Part shown: one piece after another, positions 7,196 through 15,543 of the stretch
Position numbering within the stretch: the stretch's first letter is position 1
Layout of the letters: every line of letters begins with the position of its first letter
Made by a program: the position numbers and the translations under genes
Origin: Sphaerochaeta sp032144095
GTDB taxonomy: Bacteria; Spirochaetota; Spirochaetia; Sphaerochaetales; Sphaerochaetaceae
Direction: 5' to 3'
DNA: 34,398 nucleotides
Assembly (NCBI RefSeq): GCF_032144095.1
Contig: NZ_JAVSNJ010000022.1
Span: 1 to 34,398 of the forward strand
Notes under the pieces: generated by a model
Told to the model about the DNA's origin: nothing
The model's input: only the letters and a program-made list of their open reading frames with translations
Databases searched by the model: none

Positions 7196-8310
7196 GTAGT
7201 GTTGCAATAGTTGCGTGTGAAAATTATGAACAGGCCAAGGTCGACCTTGCCGTCGAGCAGGCCTGTCTGGCTGCAAATATGCCCTCTGTCCTGGACAAGC
7301 GGGTCCTTCTCAAGCCCAATGTGCTATCCGATGCCAAGGAGGAGAGGTGCATCACCACCAACACTTCGGTAGTCCGTGCTGTAATCCACCTGCTGAAGAA
7401 GCAGGGGGCCAAGGAGATACTGGTAGGCGACTCACCAGGGCTGCAGGGGCTTGCATTCGTCCCCCGCAGCTGTGGCCTGGACAGGGTCTGCAAGGAAGAG
7501 GGTGTCAGGTGGGTAGACTTCACCCAGAATCCCACCACCAGGACCATTCCCTACACCCGTGGCAAGAGCCTCCCGCTCGCCTCCATACTGGATGAGGTCG
7601 ATCTCCTCTTCAGCCTGCCCAAGCTCAAGACCCACCAGCTCATGTATACCACCGGGGCTGTGAAGAACCTGTTCGGCCTTGTCCCCGGGCTGCACAAGAG
7701 TCCCTGTCATGTGCTTTTTCCTACCCGGGAGCTCTTTGCCACCCTCATCGTCGGCATACTCAAGCTTGCAAAACCCTCTTTCTCCCTCATGGATGGCATC
7801 ATCGGGATGGAGGGCCCAGGTCCTGCCAATGGCAAGCCCAGGCACATGGGGCTGATCCTCGCTTCGACAGATGCCCTCGCTCTCGACTACGCCCAGGCTG
7901 TGGTGATGGGCTACGACCCTCTTACCATCCCCATCATCGCAGAGGGTTTGAGACGGGAAGCGGGCTCAAAGCCCTCATCCTACCCCCTGCTCGATGCAAA
8001 CGACCTCATCGTGGAGGATTTCCAACGGATCCAGCAACAGAAACAGACCAGTTTCTTCCACTCCCTCATCGCACCGTTCTTTCTCAGCCGATATATCCGT
8101 CGGAAAGTCAAGAAGGATCGCAAGCCACCGGTATTCCTCGTCGACCCCTGCATCCAATGCCGCAGGTGCATTGAGATCTGCCCGGTACAGGCTCTGCACC
8201 TTGAGGGCAAGCGCATCATCATCAACGAGAAGGTGTGCGTCCGCTGCTACTGTTGTCATGAGGTCTGCCCAGCCCATGCCATTGAGATCGAAGAACAACG
8301 CGAGGCATAA
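7192..8310 (+). CDS. DUF362 domain protein with two [4Fe-4S] ferredoxin motifs
   Basis: 372 residues. The DUF362 body (VLLKPNVLSD, VVRAVIHLL, KTHQLMYTTGAVKNLFG, DGIIGMEGPGPANG) is followed by a C-terminal bacterial ferredoxin domain with CIQCRRCIEICP and CVRCYCCHEVCP, enough for two [4Fe-4S] clusters. The family's reaction is unknown; an electron-transfer role is likely from the clusters. AGGAG lies six bases before the ATG, which overlaps the preceding stop, so it is cotranslated with the methyltransferase gene. A 9-bp gap separates it from the next gene. Confidence 0.9.
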   Translation: MSSVAIVACENYEQAKVDLAVEQACLAANMPSVLDKRVLLKPNVLSDAKEERCITTNTSVVRAVIHLLKKQGAKEILVGDSPGLQGLAFVPRSCGLDRVCKEEGVRWVDFTQNPTTRTIPYTRGKSLPLASILDEVDLLFSLPKLKTHQLMYTTGAVKNLFGLVPGLHKSPCHVLFPTRELFATLIVGILKLAKPSFSLMDGIIGMEGPGPANGKPRHMGLILASTDALALDYAQAVVMGYDPLTIPIIAEGLRREAGSKPSSYPLLDANDLIVEDFQRIQQQKQTSFFHSLIAPFFLSRYIRRKVKKDRKPPVFLVDPCIQCRRCIEICPVQALHLEGKRIIINEKVCVRCYCCHEVCPAHAIEIEEQREA

Positions 8311-8319
8311 GGAAACCCC

Positions 8320-8802
8320 ATGGAAATCTCCACACTTTTTTTCAGCATACTGCTCTCCTTGCTACCCATCAGCGAGCTTAGGGGTGGCATCCCCTATGCA
8401 TTCTTCAATGGGGTCTCGCTCTTGGTGGCCGCCCCGCTGTGTATCCTGGCAAACGCCCTTGTTGCCCCCATCGCCTATACTTTTTTGGCAACGGCGCACA
8501 AGCTTCTCCATGCTCGCTGGCTCTGGTATGCATCCTTCTTTGACCGCTTTGTCGCAAAGGCCCAGAAGCGGGTCTACCCAAAGGTCAGCAAGTATGGCTA
8601 TTGGGGCATCCTGCTCTTTGTTGCAGTCCCCCTTCCCATAACCGGTGCATGGACAGGGACACTGGGTTCCTGGATTTTAGGCCTTGACAAGCGAAAGACC
8701 ATGATGGCAGTATTCGGCGGAGTCGTCGTCTCCGGCCTCATCGTTACCTCACTCGTAGCGTTAGGGGTCGGCATTGACTCCGTATTCATCAAACGAATCT
8801 GA
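8320..8802 (+). CDS. Small multidrug-export family membrane protein (COG2426)
   Basis: 160 residues with about four hydrophobic segments. The family hallmark is LLPISELRGGIPYAF near the N-terminus, with ITGAWTG and the glycine-rich C-terminal segment typical of the putative small multidrug export proteins. Substrate and direction of transport are not known; the family name rests on weak evidence. AAGGAAA precedes the ATG by four bases. It lies in the same plus-strand run as the DUF362 and helicase genes. Confidence 0.82.
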   Translation: MEISTLFFSILLSLLPISELRGGIPYAFFNGVSLLVAAPLCILANALVAPIAYTFLATAHKLLHARWLWYASFFDRFVAKAQKRVYPKVSKYGYWGILLFVAVPLPITGAWTGTLGSWILGLDKRKTMMAVFGGVVVSGLIVTSLVALGVGIDSVFIKRI

Positions 8803-8808
8803 GGTACC

Positions 8809-10833
8809 ATGCATTTCAATCTAGAAAAAGAACTCAACAAGGAGCAGTGTCTTGCTGCTTCAACGCTTGACGGGCCACTGCTGGTAATAGCAGGGGCTGG
8901 AAGCGGAAAAACCCGTATGCTCACCTACCGCATCGCCAACATGCTTGCAAGCGGTATCGACGAATCAAATATCCTTGCCCTCACCTTCACCAACAAGGCT
9001 GCCAAGGAGATGGGCGAGCGTATCAGGGAGCTGACCAACCTCAAGCTGAAGAAGCTGACCACCACCACCTTCCACTCCTTCGGGATGGGGGTGCTCAAGC
9101 AGTACATACAACACCTCGGGTTCAAGAACAACTTCACCGTCTATGACACTAACGACAGGATGGCCCTGCTGAAGGAGGTCATCCTCAACCTCGACTATCT
9201 GGTGGAGAGCTTCGACCTCTATGAACTCTCTGCCCTCTTCTCGGACATCAAGACAAAGCGCAAGGTCTTTGCACCAGGGGCCTCGGACAAGATACGCAAC
9301 CTCTACAGCGAGTATGAGAAACATCTCAAGGCGTACAATGCCGTTGACTTTGACGACCTCATCATGAAGCCCTTGGACCTCTATGACAAGAAGCCGGAAA
9401 TCCTCTCTGCCCTGCGTAGCCGCTACACCCACATCCTCGTCGATGAGTTCCAGGACACTTCCCTGGCACAGTACAGGATGGTGGAGATGCTCGCCGTGGA
9501 GAGCAGGAACCTCTGTGTCGTCGGCGATGACGACCAGAGCATCTATAGCTGGAGAGGGGCTAACTACGAGAACCTGGTGATGTTTGAGAAGGACTTCCCC
9601 GAGAGGCTTGAGATCAAGCTGGAACGCAACTACCGCTCTTCCGGAAACATCCTGGAGGCTGCCAACAAGCTGATAGTCCACAACCAGACACGCAAGGAGA
9701 AAAGCCTCTGGACCGAGAGCGGAAAAGGCAGCTCCATCAACCTCATCCACCCGGCCAACGATGATGACGAGGCTACGGTCATTGCCGACCGCATCATGCA
9801 GAGCCACAAGCAGGAGGACCGTCCCTTCTCCGATTTCGGGGTACTGGTACGGACCAACAGCCTCATCGCCAACCTGGAGACGCGGTTCACCGAACAGGGT
9901 ATCCCCTCCCAGGTAACCGGAGGCCAGAGTTTCTTCGACAGGAAGGAGATCAGGGACATAGTCAGCTATCTGAAGGTGTTGGCAAACCAGGATGATGACA
10001 TCAACCTGTTACGCATCATAAACACCCCCAGAAGGGGCATCGGGCGAACTACGCTGGAGAAGATGCGCAAGGTCGCCGACGACCATCAGTTCTCCCTTTT
10101 CAGTGCACTCTCCCTTATGGCGATAGCCACAGACGGCCAGATACGTGAGGGGATGCAGAAGGCCCTCAAACGGTTTGTCGACCTCATAGAGGAGTACCAC
10201 GAGCAGCTCTTTTCCACCAGGACCAACCGTGCCCAGATCCTCCGCTCCCTTGTCAAGGAGATAGGGTACAAGCAGCTTCTGGAGAACGAGCATCCAGAGA
10301 ACGAAGGGTTGGTCAACTTCAAGATGAAGGGCATCGACATGCTGTGCGACATGCTCGCCCGATGGGAGAGGAAGAGCGAAAACCACAACGCCTCGCTCTT
10401 TGACTTCATCAACCGCCTCAGCATCAGCGGCAAGGAGAATGTCGATGAGGACGGCAGCGGAAAGATTGCCCTGATGACCATCCACGCATCAAAGGGGTTG
10501 GAGTTCGATACGGTGTTCCTTGCCGGTGTCGAGGACCAGTACATACCCCATGCCCGTGCCATAGAGGAAGATCCTGCCAACATCGATGAGGAGCGAAGGC
10601 TCTTCTATGTGGCGATAACCAGGGCAAGGCGGGTGCTGGTCATTTCCTCCTGCGAAAAACGCAAGCGTGGCTTCGACCTGGTCACCTCCCTCCCGTCACG
10701 CTTCCTTGAGGAGATGCCCAAGGAACTCTTTGATGAGGAGGACCCCTCCAGGAAGCTCGAGGCAACGGAGATCACCGACAAGCTCAGGCTCCTGCGTGAG
10801 AGGTTGGCTGCAAAACAGCAACTGAAGACATAA
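8809..10833 (+). CDS. UvrD/Rep/PcrA-family ATP-dependent DNA helicase
   Basis: Superfamily 1A 3'-5' helicase, 674 residues, the length of E. coli Rep. Motif Q/I: NKEQCLAAS and GAGSGKT (29-35). Motif Ia: ALTFTNKAAKEM. Motif II: ILVDEFQDT. Motif III: GDDDQSIYSWRGA. Motif IV: LERNYRSS. Motif V: TIHASKGLEFDTVFLAGVED. Motif VI: RRLFYVAITRAR. All ATPase and DNA-contact motifs are intact. It unwinds DNA during repair or replication restart. The C-terminus lacks the longer tail of UvrD. A GAGG element lies four bases before the ATG, 6 bp after the exporter gene. Confidence 0.95.
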   Translation: MHFNLEKELNKEQCLAASTLDGPLLVIAGAGSGKTRMLTYRIANMLASGIDESNILALTFTNKAAKEMGERIRELTNLKLKKLTTTTFHSFGMGVLKQYIQHLGFKNNFTVYDTNDRMALLKEVILNLDYLVESFDLYELSALFSDIKTKRKVFAPGASDKIRNLYSEYEKHLKAYNAVDFDDLIMKPLDLYDKKPEILSALRSRYTHILVDEFQDTSLAQYRMVEMLAVESRNLCVVGDDDQSIYSWRGANYENLVMFEKDFPERLEIKLERNYRSSGNILEAANKLIVHNQTRKEKSLWTESGKGSSINLIHPANDDDEATVIADRIMQSHKQEDRPFSDFGVLVRTNSLIANLETRFTEQGIPSQVTGGQSFFDRKEIRDIVSYLKVLANQDDDINLLRIINTPRRGIGRTTLEKMRKVADDHQFSLFSALSLMAIATDGQIREGMQKALKRFVDLIEEYHEQLFSTRTNRAQILRSLVKEIGYKQLLENEHPENEGLVNFKMKGIDMLCDMLARWERKSENHNASLFDFINRLSISGKENVDEDGSGKIALMTIHASKGLEFDTVFLAGVEDQYIPHARAIEEDPANIDEERRLFYVAITRARRVLVISSCEKRKRGFDLVTSLPSRFLEEMPKELFDEEDPSRKLEATEITDKLRLLRERLAAKQQLKT

Positions 10834-10904
10834 TGTAATTCCCCTTAAAGATAGCAATATGGTGTGAGTTGGGGTCCACTCTCTAGCCCTATGCCCATAT
10901 TGCT

Positions 10905-10913
10905 TGCTATACT
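10905..10913 (+). promoter_or_regulatory. Extended -10 promoter of the second exported-family gene; leaderless
   Basis: TGCTATACT matches the extended -10 consensus TGnTATAnT well; no -35 is visible 17 bp upstream. Only five bases separate it from the ATG at 10919, so the message should start at the start codon. No Shine-Dalgarno is present. Confidence 0.6.
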
Positions 10914-10918
10914 AATGC

Positions 10919-12022
10919 ATGAGTATAAGAAAGGTTGTCTACTTTCTCCTGATCCTCCTTCTCATTGCCCCAAGCCTTTCGGCTGCTATAGAAGCTACCT
11001 ATGTGCCAGCACCCTACTTGGCTTTTGGCTTGGGCACCCCCCCCTTTTCCCCGACAAAACTGGTGAGCCTGCTTGGCACCCTTACCATAACCGCTACTGC
11101 AGGAGAGCCACTCTACCAGCCTAGCCTGGTCAATCTGCAAATAGACAATACCTTCCAGTTCACGGGTCCGGTTACCTATTATGATGACTGGCAGACAGGC
11201 TTGCCGCATTGGGACCAGCTGAGCACCAATTTCTACCTTGCCGCAGTAACCACCGAGTTCGGGAATACCAGCTGGAAAAGGCTGAACGGGTCAGGAGGGA
11301 TAGCCCCACTGACCACCAGCCAAAATAACCTCGGGGTCTCTGTCTTCGTGGTAAAGTTCTATTTCTACAGCGATGCCAATGCAAGTATCTATCAGCCAGG
11401 AGGCCTCTACACCAAGAGCAGCGGTACCATTGGCGCATTTACGGTGGCCGTTGCTGCTACTGACCATGGCATATACTACAACTATGTCCCCAATATCTAT
11501 GTACCGGTAAATGGGCAGACCATCCCTCCAGGAGGAGCCCCCCCTACCAATCCTCCGGAATTTGTCCCTGTAGGCACCCCTTCCCTTCCCTATGAGGACG
11601 AGGACCATCCAGTCAATCAGGTAATCTACGCTCTCTCCATCATCGATCAACAGCCATTCACCCTCTCCAGCGGGTATGGCTTTGCAACGGCCCTGATAGC
11701 AAGGACTGAGCTTTCCCTCACCAATGCCCTCTCATCAAAAGTATATGGTGTGGATGTACAATTCACCAATTTGGACAATTCCTCTTCGTTTGCACTTCAC
11801 CCTGATGGATATCCTTCTGGGTATGCAATTCCCTACCAGCTGAAGTTCCTCAACCAGACAGTTGTTCCAGGAGATCCCATCACCTGGTCTCCTCTGGTCA
11901 ACGGACCCAATCTCCAGGATATCCTCATTACCGGCATTAGCCCTACCACTGCATTGGCTGCCCCATCAGGCCTATTCAAGGATACCATCGTGGTTTCGGT
12001 TACCCCGCTTGATACAATCTAA
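10919..12022 (+). CDS. Exported beta-rich family protein, intact paralogue 2
   Basis: 367 residues of unknown function, with a signal peptide (MSIRKVVYFLLILLLIAPSL..SAA) followed by IEATYVPAPYLAFGLG. Shared family features are LLGTLTITA after about 60 residues, YVPVNGQTIPPGGAPPTNPP in the middle, and a C-terminus with YAIPYQLKFLNQ, ITGISP and FKDTIVVSV. There is no transmembrane anchor or sorting signal beyond the signal peptide, so it is predicted periplasmic, outer-membrane-associated or secreted. It follows the helicase gene by 85 bp but has its own extended -10 promoter next to the ATG. The paralogue at 12147 follows in tandem; the frameshifted copy is at 320. Confidence 0.8.
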   Translation: MSIRKVVYFLLILLLIAPSLSAAIEATYVPAPYLAFGLGTPPFSPTKLVSLLGTLTITATAGEPLYQPSLVNLQIDNTFQFTGPVTYYDDWQTGLPHWDQLSTNFYLAAVTTEFGNTSWKRLNGSGGIAPLTTSQNNLGVSVFVVKFYFYSDANASIYQPGGLYTKSSGTIGAFTVAVAATDHGIYYNYVPNIYVPVNGQTIPPGGAPPTNPPEFVPVGTPSLPYEDEDHPVNQVIYALSIIDQQPFTLSSGYGFATALIARTELSLTNALSSKVYGVDVQFTNLDNSSSFALHPDGYPSGYAIPYQLKFLNQTVVPGDPITWSPLVNGPNLQDILITGISPTTALAAPSGLFKDTIVVSVTPLDTI

Positions 12023-12111
12023 AGCATTCCCATGACAATGTTGTTGCACGGCATTGTTTGATCCGGATAAGCAGTATTGTGAGGGAATGGAAGAACTTGC
12101 CTGTCATAAAC

Positions 12112-12140
12112 TTGACGATGCCACTACATACCTGTACCAT
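12112..12140 (+). promoter_or_regulatory. Promoter of the third exported-family gene; leaderless
   Basis: TTGACG at 12112-12117, exactly 17 bp, then TACCAT at 12135-12140. The ATG at 12147 starts seven bases after the end of the -10, where transcription is expected to begin. This supports choosing 12147 rather than the upstream in-frame start at 12054. Confidence 0.6.
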
Positions 12141-12146
12141 TGGACA

Positions 12147-13265
12147 ATGAAAAATAGAATCCCAAGAATTCTTGTCAATATGGTCCTTATCTCATTAATC
12201 CTCTTACCCCTAGGTGCGGCAACAAACTTTACTGCTACGTACACACCAGCGGGGTATCTCGAGTTCAAAAAAGGGTCCGGGGCCTATGCATCTGACAAGT
12301 TTATTGCATTGCTGGGAACACTGACCGTAACCATACCCAATTCTCCCATTTCCCTGAAGGAACCATCCCTCATAAGCTCAGGCTCAACCTGGGAATTCAC
12401 GTTCACGGGCTTGAGGAACTATGGGGGATACCAGCAGAATGGAACGGGCGGATTCTATCTGGATACCATAACAACGGTACTTTCCCCCGGCACGAGCACA
12501 TACATTGCAAGAATAGACCGTCAGATCCGTCAGTTGACAACACAAACCCAGCTTACCAATGTCACAAGCTTTGAAACCAAGATATATTTAGTTGCATATG
12601 AAAACAGTGCAACCTTCATACCGGGAGAAAGCTATTCCCTCGCAACAGGAACCGTCGGGTCTTTCAGCTTGGCAGTATCCCCTCCTGGAAAAAACATCGA
12701 TTCCGAACAAACTTATGTTGAAATCTATGGACAAGGCAATAGCCCCCAGACGAATCCTATCCCGATTTTGGGACCAGCAGGTCACGAAATACTGCTGGAA
12801 GGATCCCTGCCCTACGTTGATGCAGCCCATCCACCTGTGCGCCCTTCATTTGCCCTTTCCCTTATCAAAACACCGAACATAATCCTGTCCAAAGCCTATA
12901 CAGGAGGGAACCAACCACCAACGGTGGCAACTGCTTCGGTTGCGATTACCAACGGCAAACCAAACAAGACCTACAAGGTCTTCATCAAATTTGATAGCTC
13001 CAGTGTATTGAACAGCCAGTTCCGTCTTCGCCTTACCAATTTCCCCACCGTCTATGCCATACCCTATACCTTTCTTTTCGGAACAGACACAGTGACTCCA
13101 GGAGTGGATATCCCCTGGGATGGCCTGGTGATCAACCCAACTGGCCAACAGAACAAGAAGACCATCAAGGTCACAGGGATAGATCCGGCTATCGCTGATA
13201 AAGCTGTCTCAGGGGGCTATAGCGACACCATAACCGTTACCATCACCGCTTCTGATACAGTATAG
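12147..13265 (+). CDS. Exported beta-rich family protein, intact paralogue 3
   Basis: 372 residues from the chosen ATG. A signal peptide (MKNRIPRILVNMVLISLILL..GAA) is followed by TNFTATYTPAGYLEFKKG. FIALLGTLTVT and a C-terminal half (FRLRLTNFPTVYAIPYTFLF, VTGIDP, GGYSDTITVTITASDTV) align with the other two copies; the YVPVNGQTIP motif is only partly kept (YVEIYGQGN). An upstream in-frame ATG at 12054 would add 31 hydrophilic residues in front of the signal peptide and would lie upstream of the promoter, so it was not used. Function unknown; the C-terminal pattern is reminiscent of pilin-like beta-sandwiches, but no chaperone or usher gene is near. Confidence 0.8.
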   Translation: MKNRIPRILVNMVLISLILLPLGAATNFTATYTPAGYLEFKKGSGAYASDKFIALLGTLTVTIPNSPISLKEPSLISSGSTWEFTFTGLRNYGGYQQNGTGGFYLDTITTVLSPGTSTYIARIDRQIRQLTTQTQLTNVTSFETKIYLVAYENSATFIPGESYSLATGTVGSFSLAVSPPGKNIDSEQTYVEIYGQGNSPQTNPIPILGPAGHEILLEGSLPYVDAAHPPVRPSFALSLIKTPNIILSKAYTGGNQPPTVATASVAITNGKPNKTYKVFIKFDSSSVLNSQFRLRLTNFPTVYAIPYTFLFGTDTVTPGVDIPWDGLVINPTGQQNKKTIKVTGIDPAIADKAVSGGYSDTITVTITASDTV

Positions 13266-13295
13266 GACAATTTTTCCCAAGAACATTCACGCTTC

Positions 13296-13325
13296 TTGCA
13301 CAAGGTAGGGAAAAGTGTGTATTGT
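13296..13325 (+). promoter_or_regulatory. Possible promoter of the glutamine synthetase gene
   Basis: TTGCAC at 13296-13301, an 18-bp spacer and TATTGT at 13320-13325, 27 bp before the ATG at 13353. No obvious nitrogen-control site is seen. Confidence 0.35.
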
Positions 13326-13352
13326 CAAGTAAATGTCTTGGAGGAAATCTAC

Positions 13353-15473
13353 ATGTTTGACATCGACTACGCAAAAACCCCGGTAACGGATTTCTATGGG
13401 AGCAATTGCTTCACAGAAACAGAAATGGGAAAATACCTCAGCGACCCTACAATCAGGGAACTCAAAGAGGTCCAGCGTGGTCAACGCGAGCTTACCTCCG
13501 ACCTGGCTGACTATGTTGCCAGCGCCATGAAACAGTGGGCCCTCACTAAGGGAGCCACCCATTTTTGCCATTGGTTCCAGCCCCTCACCGGCCTGACTGC
13601 AGAAAAACATGACTCATTCATTACCCCCACAAAGGGAGGCAAGGTCCTGCTCGAGTTTTCGGGAAAAGAGCTCATCAAGGGCGAAGGCGATGCCTCATCC
13701 TTTCCCAACGGAGGCCTGAGGGCCACCTTTGAGGCCCGGGGCTACACTGCCTGGGACACCTCCTCCCCTGCCTTCCTCAAGGATGTCTCAGGCGTCAAGA
13801 CCCTGTACATCCCGACTGCCTTCTTCTCCTACAACGGGGAGGCCCTTGACCAGAAGGTTCCTCTCTTGCGTGCAAACCAGGCACTTGAAAAACAGACACT
13901 ACGGGTATTGCGTGCCTTGGGCAACACTACCGCAAAAAGGGTCATCATCAATGTGGGACCTGAACAAGAGTACTTTCTTGTGGACAAGAAGTTCTACGAC
14001 CAGAGGCCTGACCTTCGCCTAAGCGGCCGCTCGGTGATGGGCAACCTTGCAGCCAAAGGGCAGGAACTCAACGACCACTACTATGGAACCATCAGCGACA
14101 GGGTCACCATCTTCATGCGGGAGCTCAACTATGAGCTATGGAAGCTGGGTATCAGCAGCAAGACACAGCACAAGGAAGCCGCTCCCAACCAGTTTGAGAT
14201 CGCAGTGGTCTATGATGCGGCAAACCTTGCGGCAGACCACAACCAGCTGCTTATGGATGTCCTGCAGAGTGTTGCCCTGCGCCATGGCATGGTAGCCTTG
14301 TTGCATGAGAAACCTTTCCTGGGGGTCAACGGTTCTGGCAAGCATGACAACTGGTCGTTGGCAACCGATGACGGTACCAATCTGCTTTCGACAGGCTCGA
14401 ACCTTGAGGACAACGTGCAGTTCTTGTTGTTCCTCACCTCCTTCATCAAGGCTGTCGATGAATATGCCCCTCTCATCAGATGCGGGGCGGCAACTGCAGG
14501 CAATGACCATCGTCTTGGCTCCTCAGAGGCCCCTCCAGCCATCATAAGCCTCTACCTGGGCGAACAGCTGAGTTCCATCCTCGATGACCTAGCCGAGGCC
14601 AAGCATTGCTCCAAAAAGGACAGGCAGTTTGTCAAGCTGGGTGTTTCGATGCTTCCGCAGCTTCCCAAGGACCTGACAGACAGGAATAGGACCAGCCCCA
14701 TAGCCTTTACAGGAAACAAGTTCGAGTACCGCATGGTCGGGTCATCACAATCGGTCTCCACAGCCAACGTCTATCTCAATACAGCGATGGCACAGGTATT
14801 GGAAGAGGTTGCCGACCGGCTGGAGAATGCAAAGGACAAGGACCTTGAGAGCCACTGCATCATCAAGGAGTTCTATGAAAAGCACAAACGCATCATTTTC
14901 AATGGAAATGGATATGACGATTCATGGGTAGAGGAAGCCAGGAGACGTGGCCTCCCCAACTTTTGCGACACGGTCAGCGCCCTTCCCCAGATGATGAGCG
15001 AGAAGAACCTGCAGCTGTTTGCAAACCAGAAGGTCCTTTCAAAGAGTGAAGTAGAATCCCGTGTCGAGATCTCATTGCAGACCTACAGCAAGCAGGTGAA
15101 CATTGAAGCCGCAATCATGGTTGAGATGTGCAGGAAATATGTAATTCCCGCTGTTGTCCGCTATTTGGGCAAGCTCAGCGACAGCATCACAAAGCAAGAG
15201 GCCCTGGGTCTTGCAACGGATGAGCAAAGGCAGATAGCCACCACCCTCTCCACCACCCTCAACAAGGCCATAGCAGCGACAGAAACCCTGCATGTAAGCG
15301 TAGCAAAGGCACTCTCCTACAAGGAGGAGGTACTCAAGCAGGCCGAGCTCTATCGTGATGAGGTTGTCGTACAGATGTTGTTGCTCAGAAGCCATGTCGA
15401 TGTGATGGAAACCCATACCGACAAGAAGATGTGGCCGTTCCCAAGCTACGACGACCTTTTGTTCAGGTTGTAG
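13353..15473 (+). CDS. glnN: Glutamine synthetase type III
   Basis: Makes glutamine from glutamate, ammonia and ATP. The 706-residue length is typical of GSIII (about 700-730) and much longer than GSI. Family landmarks are GGLRATFEARGYTAWD, NVGPEQEYFLVD, KTQHKEAAPNQFEIA, GVNGSGKHDNWSLATDDG, AATAGNDHRLGSSEAPPAI and NRTSPIAFTGNKFEYRMVGSS. GGAGGA at 13340-13345 lies seven bases before the ATG; the frame is open further up to 13296, but that lies in the promoter. It is flanked by its own promoter and terminator and so appears monocistronic. With AsnA and the amino-acid importer it links the window to nitrogen assimilation. Confidence 0.95.
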   Translation: MFDIDYAKTPVTDFYGSNCFTETEMGKYLSDPTIRELKEVQRGQRELTSDLADYVASAMKQWALTKGATHFCHWFQPLTGLTAEKHDSFITPTKGGKVLLEFSGKELIKGEGDASSFPNGGLRATFEARGYTAWDTSSPAFLKDVSGVKTLYIPTAFFSYNGEALDQKVPLLRANQALEKQTLRVLRALGNTTAKRVIINVGPEQEYFLVDKKFYDQRPDLRLSGRSVMGNLAAKGQELNDHYYGTISDRVTIFMRELNYELWKLGISSKTQHKEAAPNQFEIAVVYDAANLAADHNQLLMDVLQSVALRHGMVALLHEKPFLGVNGSGKHDNWSLATDDGTNLLSTGSNLEDNVQFLLFLTSFIKAVDEYAPLIRCGAATAGNDHRLGSSEAPPAIISLYLGEQLSSILDDLAEAKHCSKKDRQFVKLGVSMLPQLPKDLTDRNRTSPIAFTGNKFEYRMVGSSQSVSTANVYLNTAMAQVLEEVADRLENAKDKDLESHCIIKEFYEKHKRIIFNGNGYDDSWVEEARRRGLPNFCDTVSALPQMMSEKNLQLFANQKVLSKSEVESRVEISLQTYSKQVNIEAAIMVEMCRKYVIPAVVRYLGKLSDSITKQEALGLATDEQRQIATTLSTTLNKAIAATETLHVSVAKALSYKEEVLKQAELYRDEVVVQMLLLRSHVDVMETHTDKKMWPFPSYDDLLFRL

Positions 15474-15512
15474 CAAAACCCGTTCGGTGGATGGCAATAA
15501 GCAGAGAAGTGA

Positions 15513-15543
15513 GGAGGATTGACCAGGTCAATCCTCCTTTTTT
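15513..15543 (+). terminator. Rho-independent terminator of the glutamine synthetase gene
   Basis: GGAGGATTGA pairs with TCAATCCTCC around a CCAGG loop and is followed by a T-run (15538-15543). The T-run reaches into the stop codon of the opposing PTS gene. Confidence 0.9.

Noticed and set aside
9383..9580. Short plus-strand frame inside the helicase gene, and similar frames within other genes
   Set aside because: They are shadows in alternative frames of well-supported genes with no start signals of their own.
12035..12057. ACAATG/CATTGT hairpin after exported paralogue 2 as a terminator
   Set aside because: Six-pair stem with an 11-base loop and no T-run; too weak to call.
12054..12146. 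Longer N-terminus for exported paralogue 3
   Set aside because: It would place 31 hydrophilic residues before a clear signal peptide and start upstream of the TTGACG-17-TACCAT promoter.
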